NCBI GenBank assembly: GCA_035317825.1
Contig: DATHGB010000010.1
Span: forward strand, 1 to 64,000
DNA: 64,000 nucleotides
Reading direction: 5' to 3'
Source of the DNA: Candidatus Saccharimonadales bacterium
Lineage (GTDB): Bacteria; Patescibacteriota; Saccharimonadia; Saccharimonadales; Saccharimonadaceae
Shown here: positions 8,519-17,177 of the stretch, one piece after another
How the letters are laid out: each line of letters opens with the position of its first letter
Numbering within the stretch: position 1 is the first letter of the stretch
Program-made: the position numbers and the translations under genes
The notes under the pieces: model-generated
The model's database searches: none
Seen by the model: only the letters and a program-made list of their open reading frames with translations
Told to the model about the DNA's origin: nothing

Positions 8519-8782
8519 AAGATCTCCCTATTTGTTACTGTCATTATATCACTGTCGTGATTAAGTCTTAACGTCAGAGTTGACGTTGTATTAATTACAT
8601 AGTAAACTAATGACTGTTATGAAGTCAGTGCAAACCCTCTCACGGCAGCGATCGACACAATTGATCCGCTGTTCGTGATGGACGGAATTCGCTTGAGTTT
8701 ATAATAACCATGATATAAACCAAGCGTAATGTTCGGACGTTTGTATTGTGGGCCAGGCTTTAACAATCTATCGGAGGTACTT
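8519..8782. other. Intergenic stretch without recognised gene
   Basis: Between mscL and the small candidate ORF at 8783. It holds AT-rich promoter-like sequence for mscL and around 8700-8720, but no open reading frame with a plausible start on either strand and no RNA family I recognise. Confidence 0.4.
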
Positions 8783-8926
8783 GTGGCAGCAAAACGTCTA
8801 GGAAACAACGGTCACTTCCCTCTCGTACAAGATCTGCGGGCTATCCGTCAGCGTCCGTCAACAATCGAGGTGCGAGACCGAAAACAGGACCTTTTGCTCC
8901 AGTTGCGTCTGCGAGGTCTTCAGTGA
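8783..8926 (+). CDS. Small basic protein candidate (47 aa)
   Basis: A GTG start preceded by GGAGG at 5-nt spacing opens a 47-residue frame rich in Arg, Leu and Gln (starts MAAKRLGNNGHFPLVQDLR). No known family. Codon third positions are GC-rich as in the other cassette genes, and a hairpin (9024-9057) follows. An overlapping reverse-strand frame at 8841-9065 also looks protein-like but needs a TTG start without a Shine-Dalgarno, so I prefer this one with low confidence. Confidence 0.35.
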   Translation: MAAKRLGNNGHFPLVQDLRAIRQRPSTIEVRDRKQDLLLQLRLRGLQ

Positions 8927-9023
8927 CCTTAGCGATGTGATCAAATAGATGGTGGGGGCGGACAAGAACGCCCGGCTGTATATTCTCCGTCGTGACCCGA
9001 AGGAGAAGCCTGAAGGAGGGAGA

Positions 9024-9057
9024 GCGAGAAGGCAGGCTTACAAGCTCGTCTTCTCGC
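9024..9057. terminator. Hairpin between the small ORF and argS
   Basis: GCGAGAAG pairs with CTTCTCGC around an 18-nt loop. It could end transcription of argS from the right or of the small ORF from the left; the T-tract is weak in both directions. Confidence 0.4.
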
Positions 9058-9070
9058 CCCCTCAAAAACC

Positions 9071-10759
9071 TTACATTCTTGAAGGAACTTCGATACCAAG
9101 CAAACTGAGCCCGTGCATAAACACGTGGCTTACTTTTTTTAGAAGCTGCAAACGAGCTGCTTTTTCACTGTCAGATACGTTTGGTAGGGCTACTGGCGTT
9201 TGTTCGTAATAGCGGTTCATTTCACGCGCTAGTTCGTATAGATACGTCGCGACTTTATGCGGTTCTAAATCGCGGGCAGCCAAGCTGACTGCGTCCGGAT
9301 ATTCCAAAAGTTTTGCGAGCACGGCTTTCTCAGCTTCATAATCATAATCGTCAAAAGATACGTTTTCATCAGTCACGTTATCCGAAATAATCTTATTTAC
9401 CCGTACCGCGGCGTACTGGATATATGGTCCGCTAAATCCAGTCAGCGCGAAGATATGATCCCAGTCGAATAAAATATTAGTCCGGCGATCAGCAGCAAAG
9501 TCACTAAACTTAATTGCACCAAGGGCAATCTTTTTTACGTCGTCTTCACTGACATCACGGCCCTCAACAATTTCATGCGCCTTGGCTTCGGCCGTATTTA
9601 GCAGCTCTTCCATCAGGACCACACCTTTTCGGCTGCTCATTTTTTCGCGAACGCCATCCTCGTTTAATTGGTCAATCATGCCAAACCATAGATGTATAAG
9701 TTCAGTGTGAATACCGAGTTTTTTCGCCATCGCGAATAGCTGCGTGAAGTAAAATTGTTGTTCACTACCCACGGCATAAATAACACGATCCGGATGCCAG
9801 TTCTCTTCGCGGTATAAAATCGTTGCAAGGTCAGTCGTCGCATACAGCGCCGTACCGTTTGATTTTTGCACCAGCAGCGGTACGTCAAATCCGAATTCAT
9901 CAAGCGGAACGATAATCGAACCGTCATCGTTCTTTACGGCAACACCGCTGTCGAGCAATTTTTGAACGGCTTCTTTTCCTTTTGGTGCAAAAAATGCCTC
10001 GCCTAATTCATTATCTGTCGAAATCTTTAGACGTTTCATAATTTCATGGATATGCGTTAAGGAAATCTCGTTAAAACGCTTGCTGTAGCCGGCAGCCTCT
10101 TCGTCACCATTTTCAAGTTTAACCAGCCAATCCTGTACTTGATTAGCTAGTTCAGTTTCACCGCGCTCTTTCTCTTCCTTCAAGGCTTTTTTGGTTTCGA
10201 TATAAATTCGACCAAGTTCATAAACGCCGCCTTTGGTTAGCGCGTCATCACTACTGAATTTCAAAAAACCAACAACCCAAATACCAAACGGGGCTCCGTA
10301 ATCGCCTAAGTGATTATCAGTGATAACTTTCCAGCCCGACGCTTCCATCAAGCGTTTAACAGCCCAGCCTTGGTTGCCCGGTCGCAAATGCCCGATACTA
10401 TATGGTTTTGCCATGTTTGGGCTTGGGTATTCAACGACAACTGTTTTACCGGCGCCATCGGTGTTTTCCCCGTAAACCTCACTCCATTCCTGATCAAGAC
10501 GCGATGCTAATTGCTTTGCCGCGATACGTAAGTTAATAAAGCCGGGGCCGGCAATTGTCACTTCTGAAAATTCATTAGTTTGGCGTAATTTGCCAGCAAT
10601 CTCTTCGGCAATTTCCCGTGGATTTTTGCCAAGCGGTTTTGCCAATTGCATTGCTACATTTGTCGCATAATCCCCAAATTCCGGATCAGGACGCGTAACG
10701 GTCGGTTCTATATCGAGTTGATATAGTTCCTTAATGCAGTTGGCTAGATTATTTTCCAT
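9071..10759 (-). CDS. argS: Arginyl-tRNA synthetase
   Basis: 562 residues from the chosen start. Class I synthetase: an N-terminal additional domain (about 1-110), the HIGH-type signature SIGHLRPGNQG, a Rossmann core, the MSSRKG form of KMSKS and a C-terminal anticodon-binding domain ending GIEVPSRM. It charges tRNA-Arg with arginine. The reading frame extends eight codons upstream, but TATACT (reverse strand, 10767-10772) ends 7 nt before the internal ATG at 10759, so that ATG is preferred and the mRNA is probably leaderless. The acetyltransferase gene is divergent with only 48 nt between the starts. Confidence 0.95.
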   Translation of the reverse strand: MENNLANCIKELYQLDIEPTVTRPDPEFGDYATNVAMQLAKPLGKNPREIAEEIAGKLRQTNEFSEVTIAGPGFINLRIAAKQLASRLDQEWSEVYGENTDGAGKTVVVEYPSPNMAKPYSIGHLRPGNQGWAVKRLMEASGWKVITDNHLGDYGAPFGIWVVGFLKFSSDDALTKGGVYELGRIYIETKKALKEEKERGETELANQVQDWLVKLENGDEEAAGYSKRFNEISLTHIHEIMKRLKISTDNELGEAFFAPKGKEAVQKLLDSGVAVKNDDGSIIVPLDEFGFDVPLLVQKSNGTALYATTDLATILYREENWHPDRVIYAVGSEQQFYFTQLFAMAKKLGIHTELIHLWFGMIDQLNEDGVREKMSSRKGVVLMEELLNTAEAKAHEIVEGRDVSEDDVKKIALGAIKFSDFAADRRTNILFDWDHIFALTGFSGPYIQYAAVRVNKIISDNVTDENVSFDDYDYEAEKAVLAKLLEYPDAVSLAARDLEPHKVATYLYELAREMNRYYEQTPVALPNVSDSEKAARLQLLKKVSHVFMHGLSLLGIEVPSRM

Positions 10760-10807
10760 CGTCACAAGTATATCACTTTTCACCCCTGTAGAGTATAGTG
10801 GCTTATC

Positions 10808-11386
10808 ATGAGTGTTGAAATTTCTAGAGTTACGACAGAAGATGCAAGCCGTATTCTTGCTCTTACAGCCCAGGATCTTCGTGAAGCACGCCTGTCAGAA
10901 GATGAAGTGTTAGCTATTGCCAATTCTTCCAATCCCGAACATATAAAGAAGCAGGAGCAAAAATTAAAACTAAAACCTGAGCTTTATAAGGTAGCGCTGC
11001 TAGACCAAGACTTGGTTGGATTTGTAAAAACCAACGAGTGGTTCACGGGTGATCAAAAGCCCTACGCTACGCCTTATGAGCACTATGCCCTTGCCATGCG
11101 TAATCTCTTCCACAGCCATCGCCTCAAGGGTAATCCTCTTGGCATATTCTCCCTTATCGCGGCTAATGATGCCGATAAAGACCGGTTCGAAATAGCATCA
11201 GCCCTCCTAGACGAGGTACTCGAAGAGCAAGACACCAGAGAAGTACGTATAGGCGTGAGTTGGAATGAACCTTTAAGGCCTCTGCTCGTTGAGGAATATG
11301 GATTTCAACCAACAGGTCAGCATGGAGAAGTCTTCGGTATTCCTCACGAACTTCACGTCAGGAAACCTAAAGCACACTCCGAATAA
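10808..11386 (+). CDS. GNAT-like N-acetyltransferase domain protein
   Basis: 192 residues. The pattern of an N-terminal beta strand and helix (SVEISRVTTEDASRILAL), a central strand with KVALLDQDLVGFVKTNEW, a helix preceded by DADKDRFEIASALLDEVLEE and then VRIGVSWNEPLRPLLVEEYGF resembles the GNAT fold, where the late strand precedes a helix and an EYGF turn. The acetyl-CoA loop (Q/RxxGxG/A) is not clear, so activity is uncertain. TATAGT at 10794-10799 lies 8 nt before the ATG. The gene converges on pyrG with a 20-nt overlap of coding ends. Confidence 0.6.
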   Translation: MSVEISRVTTEDASRILALTAQDLREARLSEDEVLAIANSSNPEHIKKQEQKLKLKPELYKVALLDQDLVGFVKTNEWFTGDQKPYATPYEHYALAMRNLFHSHRLKGNPLGIFSLIAANDADKDRFEIASALLDEVLEEQDTREVRIGVSWNEPLRPLLVEEYGFQPTGQHGEVFGIPHELHVRKPKAHSE

Positions 11387-12959
11387 GACCAGCAAAAAGC
11401 GGATGAGGCCTATTAGGCCTGGAGCGAAATTCAGGGTGAGCCTGAGTTGCCACGAAGTACGAGTGATCTTTTGCCTCAATAAATTCAACCAGCTTACCGT
11501 CTGGCGAGGTGCCGCTAATTTCTAAGCCGCCCTTTTTAATATCATCTATAAATTTTTGGTTCACCTCATAACGATGGCGATGTCGCTCAACTATTTTGTT
11601 CGCACCATAAATTTCTGCCAGTTTTGATCCCTTTGCGAGTTTTGCCGGATAGTCCCCAAGACGAAGGGTTCCGCCTGTGGATTCTTTACCTGCCTGTCCT
11701 TCCATGATGTATACAACGTTCTGCTTGGTATCTTCAAATTCTGTGCTATTTGCCTTTTTTAAGCCAGCCTTCCTAGCACTAGCTATGACCGCTACCTGCA
11801 AACCCAAACAAATCCCGAGGTATGGAACGTTATTATCCAGTGCGTAACGCGCTGCGGCAATTTTACCTTCAATACCACGCGATCCAAAACCGCCGGGAAC
11901 CAAAAGAGCATCGACGGCGGCAAAATCCTTATCCTCGGCTGTTTCGGCATTAATCCACACCACTTTTAGGCCAACTTCTTCGCTCCAGGCCGCACTTTTT
12001 AGCGCTTCCAGAACGGAAATGTACGTGTCTTCGTTGTCCATATATTTTGCGACAAGGCCAATTGAAATAGTCTTTTTAGGCTTACTTGTCTGGCGTCTAA
12101 TGATATCTTCCCATTTAGATAGATCCGGAGTTTTTGTAAAGCCAGAGAATTTTGTAAGCATTTTGTGCAGGCCGTTTCCAGCGATTGTAAGCGGGACACG
12201 AAATACCGTATCGGCATTGGGCAGCAGCAGTACGTTCTCTTCGGGAACACCACCAAATAAGCTGATTTTCTTAGCAACGCCAATTGGCGCTGGTTCGTCG
12301 GTACGAACGACAACACTGTCTGGTACGATTCCAAACCCGCGAAGATCATTCAGCGCATTTTGCGCAGGCTTGGTTTTAAATTCTTTGCTCGTGCCAATAA
12401 ACGGCACGTAGACAACGTGAACGAATAAACAGTTCTCGCGGCCGACTTTTTGTGAAAATTCACGAATTGCCTCGACAAAGCTAAGGCCTTCGTAGTCACC
12501 CACGGTCCCGCCAATTTCGACAATGTGAATATCACTTCCCTTGCCGGCTTTTGCTATCGCCCGTTGAATAGCATTCGTTAAGTGTGGCACAAGCTGTACG
12601 GTCTGGCCTCCGAATTTACCGGCGCGTTCGTCCGCAATAAGTTCTGATAATAATTTGCCAGATAATGTGGCGTTTTTCTGTGTTAATTCCAAATCCAAAA
12701 AACGCTCATAATGGCCTAGGTCAAGGTCCGTTTCGGCGCCATCTTTAGTCACGAAGCATTCGCCATGTTCCGCAGGATTCAAAAGGCCCGCATCTACATT
12801 GAGATACGGGTCACACTTTTGAATCGAAACGACAGCACCTTTGGCTTGTAGGACAGCACCTATACTAGCCGCGGTAATGCCCTTTCCTACCCCCGAGAGC
12901 ACACCCCCAGTTACAAATATGTATTTTTCTTTTTGTCCCATGTTTTCGTTCGTCTCCAT
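11367..12959 (-). CDS. pyrG: CTP synthase
   Basis: 530 residues, close to the usual 535-550. The N-terminal amidoligase domain has FVTGGVLSGVGKGITAASIG; the C-terminal glutamine amidotransferase domain has the nucleophile in LGICLGLQ and the His-Glu pair in AHPEF near the end. It aminates UTP to CTP with glutamine-derived ammonia. TACAAT (reverse strand, 12968-12973) stands 8 nt before the ATG with no Shine-Dalgarno, so it is likely leaderless. The last 20 nt overlap the convergent acetyltransferase gene. Confidence 0.96.
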   Translation of the reverse strand: METNENMGQKEKYIFVTGGVLSGVGKGITAASIGAVLQAKGAVVSIQKCDPYLNVDAGLLNPAEHGECFVTKDGAETDLDLGHYERFLDLELTQKNATLSGKLLSELIADERAGKFGGQTVQLVPHLTNAIQRAIAKAGKGSDIHIVEIGGTVGDYEGLSFVEAIREFSQKVGRENCLFVHVVYVPFIGTSKEFKTKPAQNALNDLRGFGIVPDSVVVRTDEPAPIGVAKKISLFGGVPEENVLLLPNADTVFRVPLTIAGNGLHKMLTKFSGFTKTPDLSKWEDIIRRQTSKPKKTISIGLVAKYMDNEDTYISVLEALKSAAWSEEVGLKVVWINAETAEDKDFAAVDALLVPGGFGSRGIEGKIAAARYALDNNVPYLGICLGLQVAVIASARKAGLKKANSTEFEDTKQNVVYIMEGQAGKESTGGTLRLGDYPAKLAKGSKLAEIYGANKIVERHRHRYEVNQKFIDDIKKGGLEISGTSPDGKLVEFIEAKDHSYFVATQAHPEFRSRPNRPHPLFAGLIRSVL

Positions 12960-13041
12960 GGGACTTCATTGTAGCACATTATTTGCGTAAAGCGCTACAT
13001 ATAGCGTGGTATGTTGTCTTTTCTACGCTTTATGTGGAAAA

Positions 13042-13539
13042 CTATATATCTCGCACAGGGCCGTCGGCGTGAAGCTCTTCAATGGTAAATTTGCCATCTG
13101 ATTCACGATTAAACTCTACATGATAGACGTTCTTAAATCCGTCATCATTCCTTTTGATACGAAACGCAAATTCGGCATGACTATCGTGTTCGTTTGACGC
13201 CACGGCGCCTTTATAGATCGTCAGCTGGCTCGGCCTACTAGGTGCTATATCATACTGATACGTTTGTTTCTGACCGAGCACGCTAAAGTAATCGATCCGT
13301 ACGGGCCGTTCAGAATGATTAGTTACCCATGCCATGACGGTCATCGTACCGCCATCTCGATGTGCTTTTACGTTATCGAGCGTAATACGAGGTACGATTT
13401 TATTCCCATGCTCATCAACAAGTGGAGGCTCTTCGGATCGTGCGTCTGAAGTTGGAATCTGAGGCGCGTCTGGCTGTGGTGCGCCCTCAAACGGGTCTTT
13501 ACCCTCCATGAATCGTCCTAGCCCATCAAGAAATCCCAT
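13042..13539 (-). CDS. Hypothetical protein
   Basis: 165 residues, not recognised. A short N-terminal helix (MGFLDGLGRFMEGKDPFEG), a Pro-rich linker to about residue 45, then a beta-rich domain (RITLDNVKAHRDGGTMTVMAWVTN, HVEFNRESDGKFTIEELHADG). No signal peptide, no Cys. TATAGT in reverse orientation precedes the ATG by about 8 nt. It lies 31 nt after the serine hydrolase gene on the same strand, which may place both on one transcript. No function is proposed. Confidence 0.65.
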   Translation of the reverse strand: MGFLDGLGRFMEGKDPFEGAPQPDAPQIPTSDARSEEPPLVDEHGNKIVPRITLDNVKAHRDGGTMTVMAWVTNHSERPVRIDYFSVLGQKQTYQYDIAPSRPSQLTIYKGAVASNEHDSHAEFAFRIKRNDDGFKNVYHVEFNRESDGKFTIEELHADGPVRDI

Positions 13540-13570
13540 ATATACTTACTATACTTCTCTTATTAAAATA

Positions 13571-14566
13571 TTAGTAGACCATGCGGCCGTTTTGGACTTC
13601 TTGCGGAGCTGCTTTAAGCTGTGGCATTGCGTCTTCTTGTGGACGTGGCGCACGGTCACCCTCGAACCTTAGCAAATCTCGTCCAAATGCCTGCAGGGAC
13701 ATTGTTGCGCTATTGGTTATCGTACCTGCCGGCTGCTCATAGTTAGTCGTCATAAGTACGTACCGGAGCTTATGGCCATTCTTGGCATTTTCAATAACCC
13801 CAACATCGTGACGATTATTTCCCTCCGGATCATTTAACTGGCCTTGTTTATCAATCACCGTGATGTTTTCTTTGTCTTTTACCTGGCTACGTGGCCCGTA
13901 ATCGTCAAAGATATTCGTTGCAAGCGCGTTTTTGACGGATGCCGCATAGGCATCGTCTTGCTTGTAGAGATAATCAACCATAAAGTTCGTTTCGGCAGGT
14001 GTCGTATAGCCAAGCAAGAAGCCTGATGTTCCCGCTACGGGTTGCAGTTTCGTCACCTTCAGATTTGGGTAATCTTGCTCATAGCGGGCGTTTACCGCAT
14101 CCGCACCACCCAGCACTTTGTTGACAATAATTCGCACCGCAGTATTGCCCGAATGATTAAGCATGTCGAATAAGACATCACGGACTGTACCCGTCAACGG
14201 TGAACTGTCCGAGTCATACACGCCCGCCCCCGCGCGGCGGTCGCTTGCATCCCAGCTTACCTGGGTATCCAGCGTCGTCTTACCTTCGCGCAGGTCTTTT
14301 AGGAGTAACGACGTTACGAAAAGTTTACTAATACTTGCTGCATAATGTTCATAATTGGCGTTGTGCGAATAAACGGGCTGGTTGTCGGTTAGGTCGTACA
14401 CGATAGCGCTTGTATCGATTCCTAATTTTTCATTTTCCCGTACTTGCTGAGCCAATTGAAGTTTTAGAATAAGACGTTTTGCATACCAAGAAGCATCTTG
14501 GTGTTTTGCGTCCTGACGGGTTGTTGCTTGAGCTAAATTGGTGTTATCTATTGGTGCGTCGATCAT
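13571..14566 (-). CDS. Serine hydrolase, class A beta-lactamase-like
   Basis: 331 residues from the ATG at 14566, 12 nt after GAGGAGG; the GTG seven codons upstream overlaps that Shine-Dalgarno and is unlikely. Penicillin-binding-type motifs are visible: SxxK in ASISKLF near residue 88 (Ser nucleophile), SGN in NHSGNTAV near residue 150 in place of SDN, and a KTG-like DKQGQL later. The family covers beta-lactamases and D-Ala-D-Ala peptidases, so wall remodelling is likely. Oddly no signal peptide or membrane helix is seen at the N-terminus; export by another route or an unusual anchor would be needed. Confidence 0.75.
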   Translation of the reverse strand: MIDAPIDNTNLAQATTRQDAKHQDASWYAKRLILKLQLAQQVRENEKLGIDTSAIVYDLTDNQPVYSHNANYEHYAASISKLFVTSLLLKDLREGKTTLDTQVSWDASDRRAGAGVYDSDSSPLTGTVRDVLFDMLNHSGNTAVRIIVNKVLGGADAVNARYEQDYPNLKVTKLQPVAGTSGFLLGYTTPAETNFMVDYLYKQDDAYAASVKNALATNIFDDYGPRSQVKDKENITVIDKQGQLNDPEGNNRHDVGVIENAKNGHKLRYVLMTTNYEQPAGTITNSATMSLQAFGRDLLRFEGDRAPRPQEDAMPQLKAAPQEVQNGRMVY

Positions 14567-14798
14567 GGTACTACCATTCCTCCTCACGTTATAGTTTTTA
14601 GGTCACCAATCTATTTTAACAATAAGCTTAAGCGTCCTTTTAGATTTGAGTGGGATAATTGAGCCTATTTTGACGCCAACAGGTTAAATAGTGAGTGGTA
14701 ATTTCGTCATCATCAACATGCCGTTTGTTGTCTTTTATGCCTACCGTTCAAAAACCAGTAGACGAAACAGGCAGTAAAGGTTCATACTATAACCTACT

Positions 14799-16010
14799 AT
14801 GAGTAAAGCTATGTTAATGACCGCCCAGACCAATATTCGAAGTGCCGCAAAAAGACTAAATTATGACGAAAAAGTCATTGAAGCCCTCTTAGAAGCCGAA
14901 GCCGAACATATTTTCGAAATTGAATTAAATGATAAAAACTACCCTGCTTATCGAATCCAACACAATAGTAAATTAGGTCCGTACAAAGGTGGTATCCGCT
15001 TTCATCCTGGCGTGAACATCGATGAAGTACGCGCTCTTGCGACACTTATGAGCTTCAAGACGGCAGCCGTAGGTTTGCCACTTGGCGGAGGTAAGGGCGG
15101 TATCGCAGTCGATCCCCGCGAACTAAGCCCTGAAGACGTCGAAACGCTTGCTAGGCGTTATGCACGACATCTTGCGCCACATATTGGCTCAGGCAAAGAT
15201 ATACCGGCACCTGACGTGAATACCAACGCCAAAATCATCGACTGGATGGTTGATGAGTACGAAAAAACGGTTGGTAAAGCTGATAAGGGAAGTTTTACGG
15301 GAAAATCCATGGTAAATGGCGGCTCCGAGGGTCGCCCCGCAGCAACCGGACGGGGTGGCGTTATTACGCTCGTAGAGTACCTTAAAGCGCGTGGGCTCAT
15401 CGATAAACCGCTTACCGTAGCGCTGCAAGGCTTCGGTAACGTTGGTTATTATTTTGCCGAGGTCCTAAAGAAGTATCCAAATATTAAAATCGTTGCCGTC
15501 AGCAACAGCAAATATACTTGGGTGCAGCCAGAAGGTATAGACATCAAAAAAACAACCATGGATACTGATGCTACGCCTCGCCCAGAACAGTTAACCGATC
15601 TTCAGACAGTCACTCCTGCACCAGCAACGGATATTATTGGCGTTAAAGCCGATATTCTTGTACTAGCCGCTCTCGAAGACGCACTTACCGAGGCTAATGC
15701 TGGTAAAGTTCAGGCCTCAATCGTAGTAGAGCTAGCGAACGGGCCTGTGACGAGTGCCGCGGAAAGCATTTTGGAGAAAAAGAATATCATTACCCTTCCT
15801 GACATTATCGCCAACGCCGGCGGCGTAATCGTGTCATGCCTTGAATGGCAGCAGAATTTAGTAAGCGAATCCTGGACCGAGGAAAAAGTAAATAAGATGC
15901 TTGCAGAGCTTCTTGAAAAAGCTGCAAACGGTATGATTACGCGTGCTGACGAAGCAAAAATCACGCTTCGGCAAGCAGCATTCGAGCTCGCGCTTGAACG
16001 TCTTGTTTAG
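14799..16010 (+). CDS. gdhA: Glutamate dehydrogenase (Glu/Leu/Phe/Val dehydrogenase family)
   Basis: 403 residues. The substrate motif PLGGGKGGIAVDPRELS contains the catalytic Lys, a second conserved stretch is PAPDVNTNAKIIDWMVDEY, and the Rossmann fold carries GFGNVGYYFA. It interconverts glutamate and 2-oxoglutarate with ammonia and NAD(P)H in the cytoplasm, linking carbon and nitrogen metabolism. A -10 like hexamer (TACTAT, 14785-14790) sits 8 nt before the ATG. It is divergent from the serine hydrolase gene; the 232 nt between hold promoters only. A leucine-type dehydrogenase is the alternative substrate class. Confidence 0.9.
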   Translation: MSKAMLMTAQTNIRSAAKRLNYDEKVIEALLEAEAEHIFEIELNDKNYPAYRIQHNSKLGPYKGGIRFHPGVNIDEVRALATLMSFKTAAVGLPLGGGKGGIAVDPRELSPEDVETLARRYARHLAPHIGSGKDIPAPDVNTNAKIIDWMVDEYEKTVGKADKGSFTGKSMVNGGSEGRPAATGRGGVITLVEYLKARGLIDKPLTVALQGFGNVGYYFAEVLKKYPNIKIVAVSNSKYTWVQPEGIDIKKTTMDTDATPRPEQLTDLQTVTPAPATDIIGVKADILVLAALEDALTEANAGKVQASIVVELANGPVTSAAESILEKKNIITLPDIIANAGGVIVSCLEWQQNLVSESWTEEKVNKMLAELLEKAANGMITRADEAKITLRQAAFELALERLV

Positions 16011-16032
16011 CTAATTTATATCAAATATGATA

Positions 16033-16614
16033 TCAGCCACTTATAATTTTAGAGAGTGGCTGATCAAACGTATGCCGTGGAATCGTGACGAGCTTATCCG
16101 CGTCTCCATGAGGATACTGCAATTGATATAGTTCTGTCGTGCGGCCAAAAACCGCGTTTTTCCAGTCAAAGCCAAGTTTCTTGGCTACTTCTTTGACTGC
16201 TTCTTCCGTACGGCCTTCGATCTCGATATACGGATCGAGATGAGGCCATTCATCGAGTACTACCTCGGCATCATCTAGACGCCAGGTTTCACGGCGTGAC
16301 TCTTGAAATGATTTATATGGAAGGCCCGATTGTTCTAAAAGTGCCACCGTCCCCTCAAAATCACTGACCGTTACTTCAATCTCTTTTGCACCCGTGAGTG
16401 AATTCTCGTCCACTTGCTTGTACGTAAGGGTGACTTTATTGCCCTCATCACGTACACGTACGAATGAATGCTTTTCACGCATACCCGGCGTTTCAATAAT
16501 AGCCCGTCGCATATGGCGCATCGGCTGTTCGCACGTTGCTCCGAGCGCGTCAAGTTGCCCCCGCAGCGTAGCAAAGTCAACGTTAGGAAATTTTACTTCA
16601 ATTTCTGTCTGCAC
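16033..16614 (-). CDS. CYTH domain protein (class IV adenylate cyclase / triphosphatase-like)
   Basis: 193 residues. It starts with QTEIEVKF, the ExExK signature of the CYTH fold, followed by FVRVRDEGNKVTLTYKQ and a strand with EIEVTV and VVLDEWPHLDPYIEIEG, which line the triphosphate tunnel. Family members cleave triphosphates (thiamine triphosphate, inorganic triphosphate) or make cAMP; which applies here cannot be told. GTG start behind AGGAG. It is 25 nt upstream of nothing in common with nrd genes but runs the same way as the YecM-like gene, so a short operon is possible. Confidence 0.8.
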   Translation of the reverse strand: MQTEIEVKFPNVDFATLRGQLDALGATCEQPMRHMRRAIIETPGMREKHSFVRVRDEGNKVTLTYKQVDENSLTGAKEIEVTVSDFEGTVALLEQSGLPYKSFQESRRETWRLDDAEVVLDEWPHLDPYIEIEGRTEEAVKEVAKKLGFDWKNAVFGRTTELYQLQYPHGDADKLVTIPRHTFDQPLSKIISG

Positions 16615-16639
16615 GTGAAACTCCTGACTATAATGAATA

Positions 16640-17143
16640 TTATGGCTTGAGTGTATTTTCTATACGGACCACAGCACCGAGTTGCTGTTCATGAAATTTC
16701 ACCGAAATACCCGCGGCTTTCAGACCGGCTTCAGGATTAATTAATTTGTTCAGGCCTTTTGTTGAAAAGGATAGGTCACCATGACGCTTCATGAACCTGT
16801 CCAGACTACCGACAATCACGAACTCAACATGCTCAAGGCCCTCTGGATAAGGCGAACCCTCTTTGGGTGCGGGTAATTCCAGATACGGCACAGTCCATCC
16901 TCCAGCGTTTAAATATTCTTTAAATTCAAACGTAGCGATTGGCCGGCCACTAACTTCATTTTCACCGAGTAGCAAAGCTTCCTCGCCCAACAAGTGAAGA
17001 AGTTCGTCGTAGCGCTCGGTTGTTTCTACGCGGTAACAAACATGATCCATCATCGATAGCTCGCTAGTATCAATGCCTAGCGTATCAAGCCCTGCATTAA
17101 TGTTTGCGATAAATGGTTCGTAGTCGCCAATTAGCCGTTTCAT
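16640..17143 (-). CDS. YecM-like VOC family protein
   Basis: 167 residues resembling E. coli YecM along its length: GIDTSELSMMDHVCYRV, LGENEVSGRPIATFEF, PYLELPAPKEGSPYPEGLEH and a closing GISVKFHE. It has the vicinal-oxygen-chelate fold with a likely metal site formed by the His in MDHVCYR, the Glu in LEHVEF and the Glu/His near the end. The substrate is unknown for the family. AGGAAG precedes the ATG at a good distance. It lies between nrdB and the CYTH gene on the same strand, 34 nt from nrdB. Confidence 0.75.
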   Translation of the reverse strand: MKRLIGDYEPFIANINAGLDTLGIDTSELSMMDHVCYRVETTERYDELLHLLGEEALLLGENEVSGRPIATFEFKEYLNAGGWTVPYLELPAPKEGSPYPEGLEHVEFVIVGSLDRFMKRHGDLSFSTKGLNKLINPEAGLKAAGISVKFHEQQLGAVVRIENTLKP

Positions 17144-17177
17144 GCAATCTTCCTATGTGTTGGTAGTACGTCAAATA

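Noticed and set aside
8841-9065. Reverse-strand frame with TTG start
   Set aside because: No Shine-Dalgarno or promoter was found, and it overlaps a forward frame with a better start.
11999-12411. Overlapping frames on both strands within pyrG
   Set aside because: pyrG motifs are continuous in its own frame and cover the region.
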